From positions 1 through 37,640 of the IMG/VR virus record IMGVR_UViG_3300045996_000465: a stretch of 37,640 nt of DNA, one strand, 5' to 3'. The first letter of the stretch is position 1, and each line of letters starts with the position of its first letter. Source of the DNA: a virus. Of the stretch, positions 11,867-19,261 are shown one piece after another. Made by a program: the position numbers and the translations under genes. Under the pieces are notes generated by a model. It did not search any database and was not told the origin of the DNA. It worked only from the letters and a program-made list of their open reading frames with translations.

Positions 11867-12056
11867 TGGAAATTTGGGCTCGTCCAGCGGCACGGCGGAG
11901 AATCTTGCCGAGCCTGCTTTTGAGGCTTTCAAAGAGTCCGGCGAGTGCCCAGACTGCGGCGACGAAGACCCACACCCTGGCCTGTACTACGCGGCGTGCT
12001 GCGGGCGGCAATTCTGCTGGGATTGCTACTGGCGCAAGCACGAAAAGTTCACCTAG
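11853..12056 (+). CDS. Small zinc-ribbon-like protein with repeat-encoded N-terminus
   Basis: 67 aa from ATG 11853 (11850 also possible) with GGAG upstream, overlapping the hydrolase end. GNGNLGSSSGTAENLAEPAF comes from forward copy 8. The body has CPDCGDEDPHPG, AACCGRQFC and CYWRKH, a zinc-ribbon pattern with about six cysteines. No function is known. The last plus-strand gene; it converges with the late operon. Confidence 0.65.
   Translation: MEAGNGNLGSSSGTAENLAEPAFEAFKESGECPDCGDEDPHPGLYYAACCGRQFCWDCYWRKHEKFT
11871..11904 (+). repeat. Dispersed repeat, forward copy 8
   Basis: AATTTGGGCTCGTCC...CACGGCGGAGAATC, in frame as in copies 1, 3 and 7. No inverted partner is seen downstream, where the converging late operon begins. 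Confidence 0.85.
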
Positions 12057-12201
12057 TCTGCATTGCATCCATCCCCATGCAGACGTTAGCGATGGCCCAG
12101 CAAACAAAGGCGACGGCCATCCAAGGGCGGTCAAGCGGGATGAAGGTATATCCGGCCCAGACGTAGAGAGCTGCCGTAACGACAAGGATTGGCAGGCTCA
12201 T
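12049..12201 (-). CDS. Small two-helix membrane protein
   Basis: 50 aa from ATG 12201, stop at 12049-12051, overlapping the end of the converging plus-strand gene by 8 bases. Two hydrophobic segments (LPILVVTAALYVWAGY and WMAVAFVCWAIANVCMG) are separated by a short polar turn. It follows the metallophosphoesterase gene as the probable last gene of the late operon. The ribosome-binding site is weak. Function unknown. Confidence 0.5.
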   Translation of the reverse strand: MSLPILVVTAALYVWAGYTFIPLDRPWMAVAFVCWAIANVCMGMDAMQTR

Positions 12202-12244
12202 AACGTATACCTACATGGAACGGGCGTTCTGTTCACTTTTACGC

Positions 12245-13219
12245 TCAAACGTCGATGACCTGGCCTCGAAACTCAATCCGTCCTTCAGAGTGAACCTTTA
12301 CAACCTCGGGGAATAGCAGATGACCGTCAACGAACGTGAGGACAATGAACCCGCTACGCCAGTTCGTCGGGCCAGCTTCGAGGTAGTTCTCGAACTGCGG
12401 CCCCAGCGGGTCAGCGAGGGTGCCAGTGTCCACCCCGTACCGGGTTCCGTGATAGTCGTCAAATGGAGTGACCTTAAGCGAATGCAGGTGCCCGGTCACG
12501 ATGTTCACGCCGCTGTTCACCGTGTTGTTATGCGTAGCGTGGACGCCGCCCTTGTAGCGATGTTTGATGACCGTCCCTGGACCGTTCCAGACCGCCCAAC
12601 ATGGGTGCCATGCGGGGAAGTGGTCCTTGAGGGAAAAGCCTTTGACGTGTTCGTATTGGGGTGCGTTGGCAGCGAGCCTGTTTTCAAACCGCGCGTCGTG
12701 GTTGCCCAAGCACCAGACGAGTCGCACGTTGTGCCGGGCTTTCTTCGCCGTTTCCTCAATCTCACCTAGAGCTGCATCACAGGCTTTCAGTTCCTCGATG
12801 ATCGAAGGGGTAGAGTCCCAGCCGATCCGGGGGAACCTGCTGATACTGGCCCCGTCGAACGCATCCCCGTTGTTGATGACGGCTTGAGGCTTCAGGTGCT
12901 CGATGCACTTCAGCAGGCCAAGGAAAGCGGTTGTCCGAATGCCGGGCCAGAAGTGGGCGTCCGAGAATGCAATGATCGTGCCATTCAGGATGCCGAGGTC
13001 TAGTCTCTGGGGGTGTTTGTGGGCGGTGTGCCGATGGGCATGGGCTGCGGCCTGGGGACTGTCGGCGGCTAGCTGGATGCCTAGCTTCAGTTCCAACCGC
13101 CTGCGCCTGTGATGAGCGTTGCGCTCACTCACCTTTAACGCGCTAGCCACCTTGGCGGCTGACTTGTGGGTCTTCCATAGTTCAACAAACTCCGCATCCG
13201 AGCATTTTGCGACGGCCAT
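12245..13219 (-). CDS. Calcineurin-like metallophosphoesterase with N-terminal HTH
   Basis: 324 aa from ATG 13219, one base past the stop of the HslV-like gene. Residues 18-45 (HKSAAKVASALKVSERNAHH) look like a helix-turn-helix. The catalytic domain has D87-x-H89 (FSDAHFW), GD118-119, GNHD (172-175), H227/H230 and GHLH (243-246), the full two-metal site. The family hydrolyses phosphomono- or diesters. A DNA-binding head on such an enzyme hints at a nucleic-acid substrate, though this is inference. Late-operon position downstream of lysis genes. Confidence 0.85.
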   Translation of the reverse strand: MAVAKCSDAEFVELWKTHKSAAKVASALKVSERNAHHRRRRLELKLGIQLAADSPQAAAHAHRHTAHKHPQRLDLGILNGTIIAFSDAHFWPGIRTTAFLGLLKCIEHLKPQAVINNGDAFDGASISRFPRIGWDSTPSIIEELKACDAALGEIEETAKKARHNVRLVWCLGNHDARFENRLAANAPQYEHVKGFSLKDHFPAWHPCWAVWNGPGTVIKHRYKGGVHATHNNTVNSGVNIVTGHLHSLKVTPFDDYHGTRYGVDTGTLADPLGPQFENYLEAGPTNWRSGFIVLTFVDGHLLFPEVVKVHSEGRIEFRGQVIDV

Positions 13220-13220
13220 A

Positions 13221-13643
13221 TCAGTTCTTGAGTTTGTGCACGACAACCGCCCCGCCTGACCCGGTGTCTATCTGGCAAGCCGCTTCTACGGCCTTCTTGG
13301 CGTCTCCGCACATCATGTAAGCACCCATGGCCGCATTGGCACCAGACCCTACGGCCTGCCAGCCACGTTCAACAGGAGTACAGAGCCCGCTGCTCTCAAA
13401 GATTCGCACCCCCTCATGGGAGAGGATGAGGACGCTGATATTCCCGATGGTGGGCATCTTTCCCCTCTGCCCGTTGACGTACCAATCCAGCCAGCGCGGA
13501 CCCTCGGCGTATTGGCCCGCCCAGCCGATCAACTCGTCTCCGTGGCGAAACACCTTCGTGACGGGAAACCACGAATCCCCGTAACACGCCTTGGAGTCGC
13601 ACACCATCACGCCCTTCTTGGCGTCTGCCAGGATCGTGGTCAT
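13221..13643 (-). CDS. HslV/proteasome-like Ntn-hydrolase
   Basis: 140 aa; ATG overlaps the upstream stop (TGATG). After Met removal the N-terminus is TTILADAKKG, like HslV (TTI). Other matches to the HslV site: D16 (VMVCDS), K30 (VTKVFR) and GSGANAAMGAY at 99-109. The nucleophile is therefore probably T2. It is shorter than HslV (about 175 aa), and no HslU-like ATPase is seen in the window. Similar genes occur in other phages; the target is unknown. It could mature virion proteins or act on host proteins late in infection. Confidence 0.8.
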   Translation of the reverse strand: MTTILADAKKGVMVCDSKACYGDSWFPVTKVFRHGDELIGWAGQYAEGPRWLDWYVNGQRGKMPTIGNISVLILSHEGVRIFESSGLCTPVERGWQAVGSGANAAMGAYMMCGDAKKAVEAACQIDTGSGGAVVVHKLKN

Positions 13644-13945
13644 CAGATGGAGGCGTCAGGCTTCAGGTGCGTTGCCGGGATGATCCCTTGGTCTCCGTCC
13701 TCATAGACCAGGTGCGCCGCATTGCCAACAAGCCGCCAGCAAGCTACATAGCTCTGACCCTGAAACACCGCAGAAGCTGCGCGGTAGTGCGGAGCGACGG
13801 AGGGGTCCAGCCGATCAAGCACAAGCTGGCTTTTGCATTCGGCACCAGTGAGACGGACGGAATCATCACCCTGTCTCGCAACCAGAACTTGAGCATGGAC
13901 AGAAGAAGCCGCGCACAGCAACGCGGCGCAAAGGAGCTTGCGCAT
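13643..13945 (-). CDS. Small exported protein
   Basis: 100 aa from ATG 13945. MRKLLCAALLCAASSVHA is a clear signal peptide with cleavage after AHA-like VHA. The mature part (about 82 aa) has two cysteines (AECKS and VACWR), possibly a disulfide, and HLVYEDGDQGIIPATHLK near the end. From memory, similar proteins occur beside lysis genes in other proteobacterial phages. It lies between Rz/Rz1 and the HslV-like gene. Periplasmic role unknown. Confidence 0.75.
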   Translation of the reverse strand: MRKLLCAALLCAASSVHAQVLVARQGDDSVRLTGAECKSQLVLDRLDPSVAPHYRAASAVFQGQSYVACWRLVGNAAHLVYEDGDQGIIPATHLKPDASI

Positions 13946-13971
13946 GGGAGCCTTTCAGGGGTGGTGTCTGG

Positions 13972-14403
13972 CTATCTCGGCCAGGCGTCGAGTAAATGCT
14001 TGATGTCGTTTACATGCCTGTCGCAGCGGCCCGCCAGCTCTCTATGAGCTTCAGCGCTTTGGACAAGTAGCTCTCCGAGTCGATTGGCTCGCTCAGTTGC
14101 GGCGGCTGCGGATTCCTCGGCCATTCGTTGGGCGCTGATTGCGTTGCGCAACCTGATAACGCTATCCCCAACACGAGAGTCATCAACCCGTACAACAGTA
14201 GTTCGCCCCACGGCCAGCTTTGCAGCTTCGTTAGCGCGATCTTGGCGACGTTGCTCAAGACGCCGACTTTCGAGGTTCGCTTGAGCTTGAGCTGTCTGCC
14301 ACTCCGCTTTGACAATTCGTTTTCCATCCATTCGCCCCTTCACGTATCCAATCGGGCCGAGCGCCAGGAGACAGGCGATCAGGATAATTTTTAGGTAGAA
14401 CAC
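13972..14403 (-). CDS. Rz: Rz-like inner-membrane spanin subunit
   Basis: 143 aa from GTG 14403 with GGAG upstream. A single N-terminal transmembrane anchor (FYLKIILIACLLALGPIGY) is followed by a long charged coiled coil (residues 30-135), the standard Rz design. With Rz1 it would bridge and fuse inner and outer membranes at the end of lysis. Rz1 is embedded in a different frame of the same DNA. Confidence 0.85.
   Translation of the reverse strand: MFYLKIILIACLLALGPIGYVKGRMDGKRIVKAEWQTAQAQANLESRRLEQRRQDRANEAAKLAVGRTTVVRVDDSRVGDSVIRLRNAISAQRMAEESAAAATERANRLGELLVQSAEAHRELAGRCDRHVNDIKHLLDAWPR
14010..14183 (-). CDS. Rz1: Rz1-like outer-membrane spanin lipoprotein (nested)
   Basis: Nested inside Rz in another frame. 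From ATG 14183 it gives 57 aa: MTLVLGIALSGCATQS with lipobox LSGC, then a proline-rich stretch (NEWPRNPQPPQLSEP). The signal from this ATG is short and lacks a basic residue; a TTG or CTG start slightly upstream (LLLYGLMTLV) may be the true one. Nested lipoprotein plus proline content is characteristic of Rz1. Confidence 0.75.
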   Translation of the reverse strand: MTLVLGIALSGCATQSAPNEWPRNPQPPQLSEPIDSESYLSKALKLIESWRAAATGM

Positions 14404-14460
14404 GGTTTCTCCAAGGGCAGTTAGACAGGGTGTGCGCCGTCGCCCCGCACATGGAGCAGA

Positions 14461-14913
14461 TCAGCCCTTGCACCGTGCGTACTCTTGTTGTCGGCGCAGG
14501 GTCAGGCCGCGTAGAGCCTTGCCCTTGAACTTGTCCCAACGCAGGATTTCCAGGCACGCCCCAACGTAGTCACCGGCATTGAGCTTGCGGACCAGCGTGG
14601 AATCACAGAAGGCAGAGGGGCCGATGTTGTACGCCAGAGACGTATAGGCGTCGTACTCACGTTGATGCAGCGGAACGGTGACGCATCGCTTGATGGCACC
14701 TTCGTACTTAGCCACATCCTGCAATGCTCGCTGGACGGCTTTAGGCGGCGTGATGGTGTCGCCCATCCTCACGCCTTCCGTGGTCCCGAAACCAAGCGTA
14801 GGCACATCGCCAGGCACCGGGATGATTGCTTGTTCTGAGTAGCCCTCGTAAGCCACCAAACCACCAAACGCCACCGCCGACAGCGACAGGACGGCTACGG
14901 CTATCCGGTTCAC
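14461..14913 (-). CDS. SAR endolysin (GH24-type lysozyme)
   Basis: 150 aa from GTG 14913, overlapping the previous stop as GTGA. The N-terminus (IAVAVLSLSAVAFGGLVA) is a weakly hydrophobic, Ala/Gly/Ser-rich signal-anchor-release segment, so export would be by the host Sec system. E23 (YEGYSEQA) is the likely catalytic Glu, followed by PGDVPTLGFGTT, where D36/T39 take the place of the usual Asp/Thr. CVTVPLHQREYDAYTSLAYN is a conserved family segment. It degrades peptidoglycan after release from the membrane. Confidence 0.85.
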   Translation of the reverse strand: MNRIAVAVLSLSAVAFGGLVAYEGYSEQAIIPVPGDVPTLGFGTTEGVRMGDTITPPKAVQRALQDVAKYEGAIKRCVTVPLHQREYDAYTSLAYNIGPSAFCDSTLVRKLNAGDYVGACLEILRWDKFKGKALRGLTLRRQQEYARCKG

Positions 14914-15080
14914 GACTCGACCTGTTTCTGCGCCACGTTGGCTGTCAGGTAGGCGCCTACCGTAGCCACAACGACAGTAGCGAATACCCCTGCTTCGATC
15001 TTGCCGAACCAGCAAAGAACGGAAACAGCCAGCATGGATAGGAAGGCAAGAATGAACTTGCGCGACATCAGCTTTTCCAT
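14910..15080 (-). CDS. Small membrane protein of the lysis cassette
   Basis: 56 aa; ATG overlaps the holin-like stop (TGATG). Two hydrophobic segments (FILAFLSMLAVSVLCWF and VFATVVVATVGAYLTANVA) with a short basic N-terminus. Sits between the holin-like gene and the SAR endolysin; with a SAR endolysin a pinholin or antiholin partner is expected, and this protein could be either. Confidence 0.65.
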   Translation of the reverse strand: MEKLMSRKFILAFLSMLAVSVLCWFGKIEAGVFATVVVATVGAYLTANVAQKQVES

Positions 15081-15259
15081 CAATCCCCCCTGCGGTAGCG
15101 AAGCCACTGGAAACCAGCGTTGATAACCAGCCCAAGCACGCCGATCAGCAAGCCACCGACTACGCCGATGATTTGCCATTCCCCCGCTGTTAGTCCGAAG
15201 TACACGGCGGCTCCACCACCTCCGACTGCCGCAGCAGCACTAGCTTTTTCAACGATCAC
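15080..15259 (-). CDS. Holin-like protein
   Basis: 59 aa from GTG 15259 with GGAG upstream; the frame is open further but without a start. AAAAVGGGGAAVYFGLT and IIGVVGGLLIGVLGLVINAG are two membrane segments, followed by a basic tail (FQWLRYRRGD), the pattern of class II phage holins. First membrane gene of the lysis cassette. It probably sets lysis timing. Confidence 0.7.
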   Translation of the reverse strand: MIVEKASAAAAVGGGGAAVYFGLTAGEWQIIGVVGGLLIGVLGLVINAGFQWLRYRRGD

Positions 15260-15261
15260 TC

Positions 15262-15462
15262 TCAGGGCTCCTGTCGGAAGTGTTTCTGGTAGCAGGATTG
15301 GCAGTGGTTGCACTCCGAGAAAAGCACCATCCACCATCCGTCAATCTTTATTCGCCAGTAGGTGTCGCCCGTCTCTTGCGCCACCTTCCAGGCGTTAGCG
15401 GAGAACGTCATTCCTCCAGGTCCATGCTTGCGGCACCAACGAACGTAGAGCGCTTTGAGCAT
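15262..15462 (-). CDS. Small cysteine-containing protein before lysis cassette
   Basis: 66 aa from ATG 15462 with AGGAG six bases upstream, 20 bases after the tail-spike stop. Has basic N-terminus MLKALYVRWCRKHGPG, a WRIKIDGWWMVLF segment and CNHCQSC near the end. It could be a small soluble zinc-binding protein. Role unknown; the gene abuts the holin-like gene. Confidence 0.65.
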   Translation of the reverse strand: MLKALYVRWCRKHGPGGMTFSANAWKVAQETGDTYWRIKIDGWWMVLFSECNHCQSCYQKHFRQEP

Positions 15463-15481
15463 GGGGTGCTCCTACGGTGAG

Positions 15482-17491
15482 TTATTCCGCTCCGACCCAA
15501 TACGTGCCGGACACATAGACAATCGCTGACGTATCCATCGCAAGGAGGGAAAGTGACGAGCCGCTGGACATGACCTGCAACGAAATGGTCTGAGTGCCAG
15601 AAGCGATGTAGCCAGTGAGTTGGCCGGTGAAGGTGAGACTCCCGGCGCGCACGCGGACGGTGTCCTGCACGCTGTCAGCGCCCGCGAAGTACGGAAGGCC
15701 CTCAATGGTCATGTTGCCGGTGCCGGTGTGCGCCGTCATATCAACGTGACCCTTGAAATACACCACATCCCCAATGCGGGTATATCTGCCGCCTCGGTTC
15801 GTGTAGGTGCCAGTACCTGCGGAGGTGGTTCCTACAACCGCTGGGGTCCAGCTTCCACGCTCAAACACATCCAGTCGGCTGGAGCTGACAGTCCCAGTGG
15901 TCGTTCCGCCTTTCGGGAGGTGCATCTTCCCGTCAGACAGAATCACCGTGGCGTCGGCATCGTCAGACCCGCCTGCGCCCGTCTCAATCGTCACATCACC
16001 AGCGGTGTTCGATTGGTTCAGGCCAAGAATCAGGTTGTTGTTGCTGGAGTTGCCCCCGGTCTGCGATGCCTTGCAGATGATGTCCGCTTCGCACGCAATC
16101 ACCATGTTGTACCGCGCAGCACCGTTGGCGCTTTCGTCGGTGCTGCCGAAAACGAACTCCGGCGTATTGCAGCCAAAGAACATGTTGTTGTCGGTGTTCA
16201 GCAGGTAAACGCCGTAACCCGTATTCGCCGGCCCCTTGGCAAAACGGCATCCAAGGAAGCGGTTGAAGCAGGCGTTCGCGGCTTCTACGCTGGCCGGGTC
16301 TTCCCCCAGCCGCAGGGCCGTGGATGCGTTCAGCGCGTAGTTATTCGCAAATGTGTTGATGTTCTCAAACAGGCACCGCTGCACGTTCTGCGTTCCGCCA
16401 GGCGTCAAGCTGTAGCTGGTGGTCGTCAGGTCAATGGCGTAGTCCGTTGCCGCGTAAACGCACAAGTCGCTGAAATGTGCGCTGGACCACGTAACGACCC
16501 GAAGTCCAGTCCCTGCCAGGTTGAGCGCGTCAATCATCAGACCGCGCAGACCACCGCCGTATTGCAGGAGGTCGGCTTGCAGGGTGCGGAACTCGATGAC
16601 AGCAGAACTCGTAGAGGCTGCGGCATTCCAGACAATCCGGGTCGCCGCGCTGTTTTGCGTAGAGGCCAACCCCGTGGCCGATCCACCCTGCCCCGCACCA
16701 ATCAGGGTGACGTTGCTTTCGTTGATGTCGATTTGCTTATTGGTGAGGAAGTCCCCTTCTCCGAGGTACACATCCCCCCCGATCAAGGAGCCTGCGTAGT
16801 TGATCGCCGCCTTGATCGCGGCCCAATCCATTTCATCGGTCAGGGCTGCGGCATGGGGATAGATCGCCTGGGCTTCAGCCAGAGATGCGAAATATTCGGA
16901 AAGCGGGTGGGAGGTGCCGTCGCCGACAGCGCCGAACCACCGCGCCTCGATCATTCCCGAATAGACCCGTTTCCAGCGGGTGTCGTCAGACGAAACGATG
17001 ATCGTGCCGCCGTTGTCCGCGCTGGTGGTGTCGGAGTCGTCGCGGGTGAAGAAACCAGCCGTCGCGCTCGGGTTCGCAGTTACCAGATAGCCGGTGATCT
17101 GGACGTACTTGGACGTTCCGGTGTACGCACGCAAAGCCGTGTAGCTGGCAAGGCTCAGCGCGTCCAGCTGGTCCTCGACAGAGCCGGAGCCGTAAGTGAC
17201 ACCGGCAGCGGAGGCAATCGTCCCGGATACGTTGTCCTCGGTCCACTGAGTCACGCCAGCCGCGTTCTTCAGAACGAACTTGTAGACCTTGGTGTCATCC
17301 AGCCAGAGGGTGCATTCCCCGTTCGCGTCCAGGGTAATGGAAGTCCCGTTGGAGGACGTGAGGGCCTTGTTTGCCCACGTTTCGGTGGGGGTGGTGGTCC
17401 CGGCAAGGTAGGTTTCCAGCGTCCCGCCGACAAGCGGTACACCGTCGCGGGAGAACTGGTAGCGGGGGATTACTGCGGTCGTGCCGGACAT
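15482..17491 (-). CDS. Tail spike/fibre with beta-helix and C-terminal module
   Basis: 669 aa from ATG 17491. The N-terminal 90 residues (YQFSRDGVPLVGGTLETYLA) match the particle-binding domain seen in other short-tailed phage fibres. IEARWFGAVGDG at about 185 marks the start of a pectin-lyase-like right-handed beta-helix. The C-terminal module (GSWTPAVVGTTSAGTGTYTN, then YTRIGDVVYFKG) is common in tail fibres. It is the likely receptor-binding protein and may cleave surface polysaccharide. Preceded by a terminator hairpin. Confidence 0.85.
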   Translation of the reverse strand: MSGTTAVIPRYQFSRDGVPLVGGTLETYLAGTTTPTETWANKALTSSNGTSITLDANGECTLWLDDTKVYKFVLKNAAGVTQWTEDNVSGTIASAAGVTYGSGSVEDQLDALSLASYTALRAYTGTSKYVQITGYLVTANPSATAGFFTRDDSDTTSADNGGTIIVSSDDTRWKRVYSGMIEARWFGAVGDGTSHPLSEYFASLAEAQAIYPHAAALTDEMDWAAIKAAINYAGSLIGGDVYLGEGDFLTNKQIDINESNVTLIGAGQGGSATGLASTQNSAATRIVWNAAASTSSAVIEFRTLQADLLQYGGGLRGLMIDALNLAGTGLRVVTWSSAHFSDLCVYAATDYAIDLTTTSYSLTPGGTQNVQRCLFENINTFANNYALNASTALRLGEDPASVEAANACFNRFLGCRFAKGPANTGYGVYLLNTDNNMFFGCNTPEFVFGSTDESANGAARYNMVIACEADIICKASQTGGNSSNNNLILGLNQSNTAGDVTIETGAGGSDDADATVILSDGKMHLPKGGTTTGTVSSSRLDVFERGSWTPAVVGTTSAGTGTYTNRGGRYTRIGDVVYFKGHVDMTAHTGTGNMTIEGLPYFAGADSVQDTVRVRAGSLTFTGQLTGYIASGTQTISLQVMSSGSSLSLLAMDTSAIVYVSGTYWVGAE

Positions 17492-17500
17492 TGAGACTCC

Positions 17501-17536
17501 AAAAAGGAAAAGCCCCAGCCGGTTTCCCGTGGGGCT
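17501..17536 (-). terminator. Terminator before tail-spike gene
   Basis: On the minus strand, AGCCCCA/TGGGGCT stem with a 12-nt loop followed by TTTCCTTTTT. It lies inside the late operon, so read-through or processive antitermination is needed for the spike and lysis genes. Confidence 0.7.
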
Positions 17537-17547
17537 ATACTGAAAAG

Positions 17548-17718
17548 ATGACCTGGCTAATCGCCGTTGTTCTGAAGCCTTTTGCAGCCTTGGTGCTGTT
17601 CGGGCTTATTTGCCTTCCTGCGAGGCTCGCTTTTCAGCGCTGGATGCCTCCGGGTAAGTTGAAGACGCTCTTACTGACCGACCTCAAGGGCTCCCGCCGC
17701 GCCAAGCGGCCCACCTAG
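17548..17718 (+). CDS. Small membrane protein on the opposite strand
   Basis: 56 aa from ATG 17548, running against the late operon and overlapping the last 48 bases of the ejection-protein gene. MTWLIAVVLKPFAALVLFGL is a transmembrane segment followed by a strongly basic tail (LKTLLLTDLKGSRRAKRPT). TATACT at 17536-17541 could be a -10 box, but no good -35 box or ribosome-binding site is seen. It may be a lysogen-expressed gene, or chance. Its position in the gap between two late genes supports reality. Confidence 0.5.
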   Translation: MTWLIAVVLKPFAALVLFGLICLPARLAFQRWMPPGKLKTLLLTDLKGSRRAKRPT

Positions 17719-19260
17719 CATCTGTGCCAGTCGGTTCTGAAGCAGCGCCTGCGTTGCCTGCGTGAAGGGGACCGGCGTGCTTTGTTGAAGCGCGCGAGCC
17801 TGCACCGGGCCAGACAGCAGCGCATTCCTGGCAAGCGGCCTGCCAAGCCAAGCGGCCATCAGCGGATTGCCAGACGCAACGCCACCGGCAGCAACAACCA
17901 TGTCCAGCGGGCTAAGTTGCTTTGGCGCTTCTTTGAGCGATTGAGTCGCCTTCGGGAAGGCTTGCGCCGTCTCAGCGATGGTCCGCAGGTCCCCTGAAAG
18001 TGGATTACCCTTGGCGAGCTGTTCGGCCAGCTTGTTCGCCGAGACGTTGCCAGTCTGGGAGTTCAGCCCCTTCTGGACGCTGTAGGTCTTGGCAATCAGG
18101 GTCCGCGCATCACGGAATGCCTTGAGTGCATCCGGGTTGCCGACTGCCTGCAGGTGACGCTCTAGCGCCCCCTCGATGGCGTCAGCCGCCGCTTTATTTG
18201 CTTTGCCCAGCCCGGCGTCACCAGCGCGGTAAGCCTTGTCTGCCGCCTCCCGCAATACCTTGGTGGCGTCGATAGCGTCTGCTGCATCGAAGGCCGGTTG
18301 TTTGAGCTTCTCGACAAGATCAACCACGCCGTTCTCTCCGATGCCAGGGAACGACTTGGAAGCCCCTTGCTGGGTGGCCGCGATCTTGTCCAGCGTGTCG
18401 AAAAACTGCTTATCTGCGTTGACCGTCCCAGCGCTTCGGATCGGCGCGTAGCCCTGCTGTGCTGCTTGTTGGCGAATGGCTTGGAGCGCGTCGGCGTTCA
18501 ACGGCGCATCGGGAGCGACACCGATAGCCTTGCGGGCCAGTCCATCCGTAACAAGCTGGTTCTTCTGGCTGGCAACCTGCGCCGTCTTAATCTTGCCCGA
18601 GAAGGCGGAAGCAGCCTCACTCAGAACGCCTGGCTCCAGATCGGCAGGAGGAATGACGTAACCCGCCTTCGCGGCAGCTTGAGCAGCGCCGAACTTCTGC
18701 GCGTTGGCAGTCTGCCCAGCCACAGCCTTGTTCACGCGGCTTTGCAGAAGTGCGGGGACCTTGTTCGCCACCGCCTGACCACCAGCGCCACCAAGCCCGC
18801 CAAGGGTCACGTTGGTAAGCGTCTCCTTCGTGCTGGTGGAAGGGGCAAGCAGCCCGGCCGTCGCTCCAACCACACCGGCACCCGTTACCGTGTTTGCACC
18901 CGGAATCATGGCCGTGGGAGCCAGCAGGGCCACGTTACCGGCGAGGTTCCCAGCAACACCAGCCCCGGTATCCATCAGGGGAGCATCGAGCTTGCGGCTT
19001 TGAGCTACGTCATCCCTACTCACCGCTCCGACGAGCTGACCAGCGCCACGGGCAACATCAGTGAATGCCTTGCCAATGCCTGCGCGGAACTTGTCAACCC
19101 CGCTCATTCCATCCGTGGGGTCGGCGGTCAGCGGAGCCAACTGCGGCTTGGCCTGGTAGTTCTGCTGCGCATAGGCCAGAACGTCAGCCTCACTCGCACC
19201 GTCAGGAGCGGTAACCTCATAGGTGCCGCCGTCAGGCCCGGTGATGCGGTACTTCGCCAT
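17671..19260 (-). CDS. Ejection (internal virion) protein
   Basis: 529 aa from ATG 19260. The first 35 residues (YRITGPDGGTYEVTAPDGAS then DVLAYAQQNYQ) are a small domain common at the N-terminus of phage internal proteins. The rest is Ala/Gly/Lys-rich and helical with weakly hydrophobic stretches (GNLAGNVALLAPTAMIPG), as in proteins injected with DNA by P22-like phages (gp7/gp16/gp20 analogues). Third of three consecutive ejection genes. It probably helps form the DNA conduit across the envelope. Confidence 0.7.
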   Translation of the reverse strand: MAKYRITGPDGGTYEVTAPDGASEADVLAYAQQNYQAKPQLAPLTADPTDGMSGVDKFRAGIGKAFTDVARGAGQLVGAVSRDDVAQSRKLDAPLMDTGAGVAGNLAGNVALLAPTAMIPGANTVTGAGVVGATAGLLAPSTSTKETLTNVTLGGLGGAGGQAVANKVPALLQSRVNKAVAGQTANAQKFGAAQAAAKAGYVIPPADLEPGVLSEAASAFSGKIKTAQVASQKNQLVTDGLARKAIGVAPDAPLNADALQAIRQQAAQQGYAPIRSAGTVNADKQFFDTLDKIAATQQGASKSFPGIGENGVVDLVEKLKQPAFDAADAIDATKVLREAADKAYRAGDAGLGKANKAAADAIEGALERHLQAVGNPDALKAFRDARTLIAKTYSVQKGLNSQTGNVSANKLAEQLAKGNPLSGDLRTIAETAQAFPKATQSLKEAPKQLSPLDMVVAAGGVASGNPLMAAWLGRPLARNALLSGPVQARALQQSTPVPFTQATQALLQNRLAQMLGGPLGAAGALEVGQ

Positions 19261-19261
19261 G

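Noticed and set aside
2569-11904. CRISPR array
   Set aside because: The repeats are spaced hundreds of bases apart, vary in length, occur in both orientations and overlap genes; no cas genes are present.
2569-11904. Transposon or IS copies
   Set aside because: No transposase gene between the inverted copies and no clear target-site duplications at their outer ends; the enclosed genes differ each time.
14183-14327. Long N-terminal extension of Rz1
   Set aside because: The extended frame places the lipobox about 60 residues in, incompatible with a lipoprotein signal, so a start near 14183 is preferred.
15620-17494. Long plus-strand reading frame opposite the tail spike
   Set aside because: An antisense shadow of the spike gene; low-complexity Arg/Gly/Val composition, no start signal and no recognisable domain.
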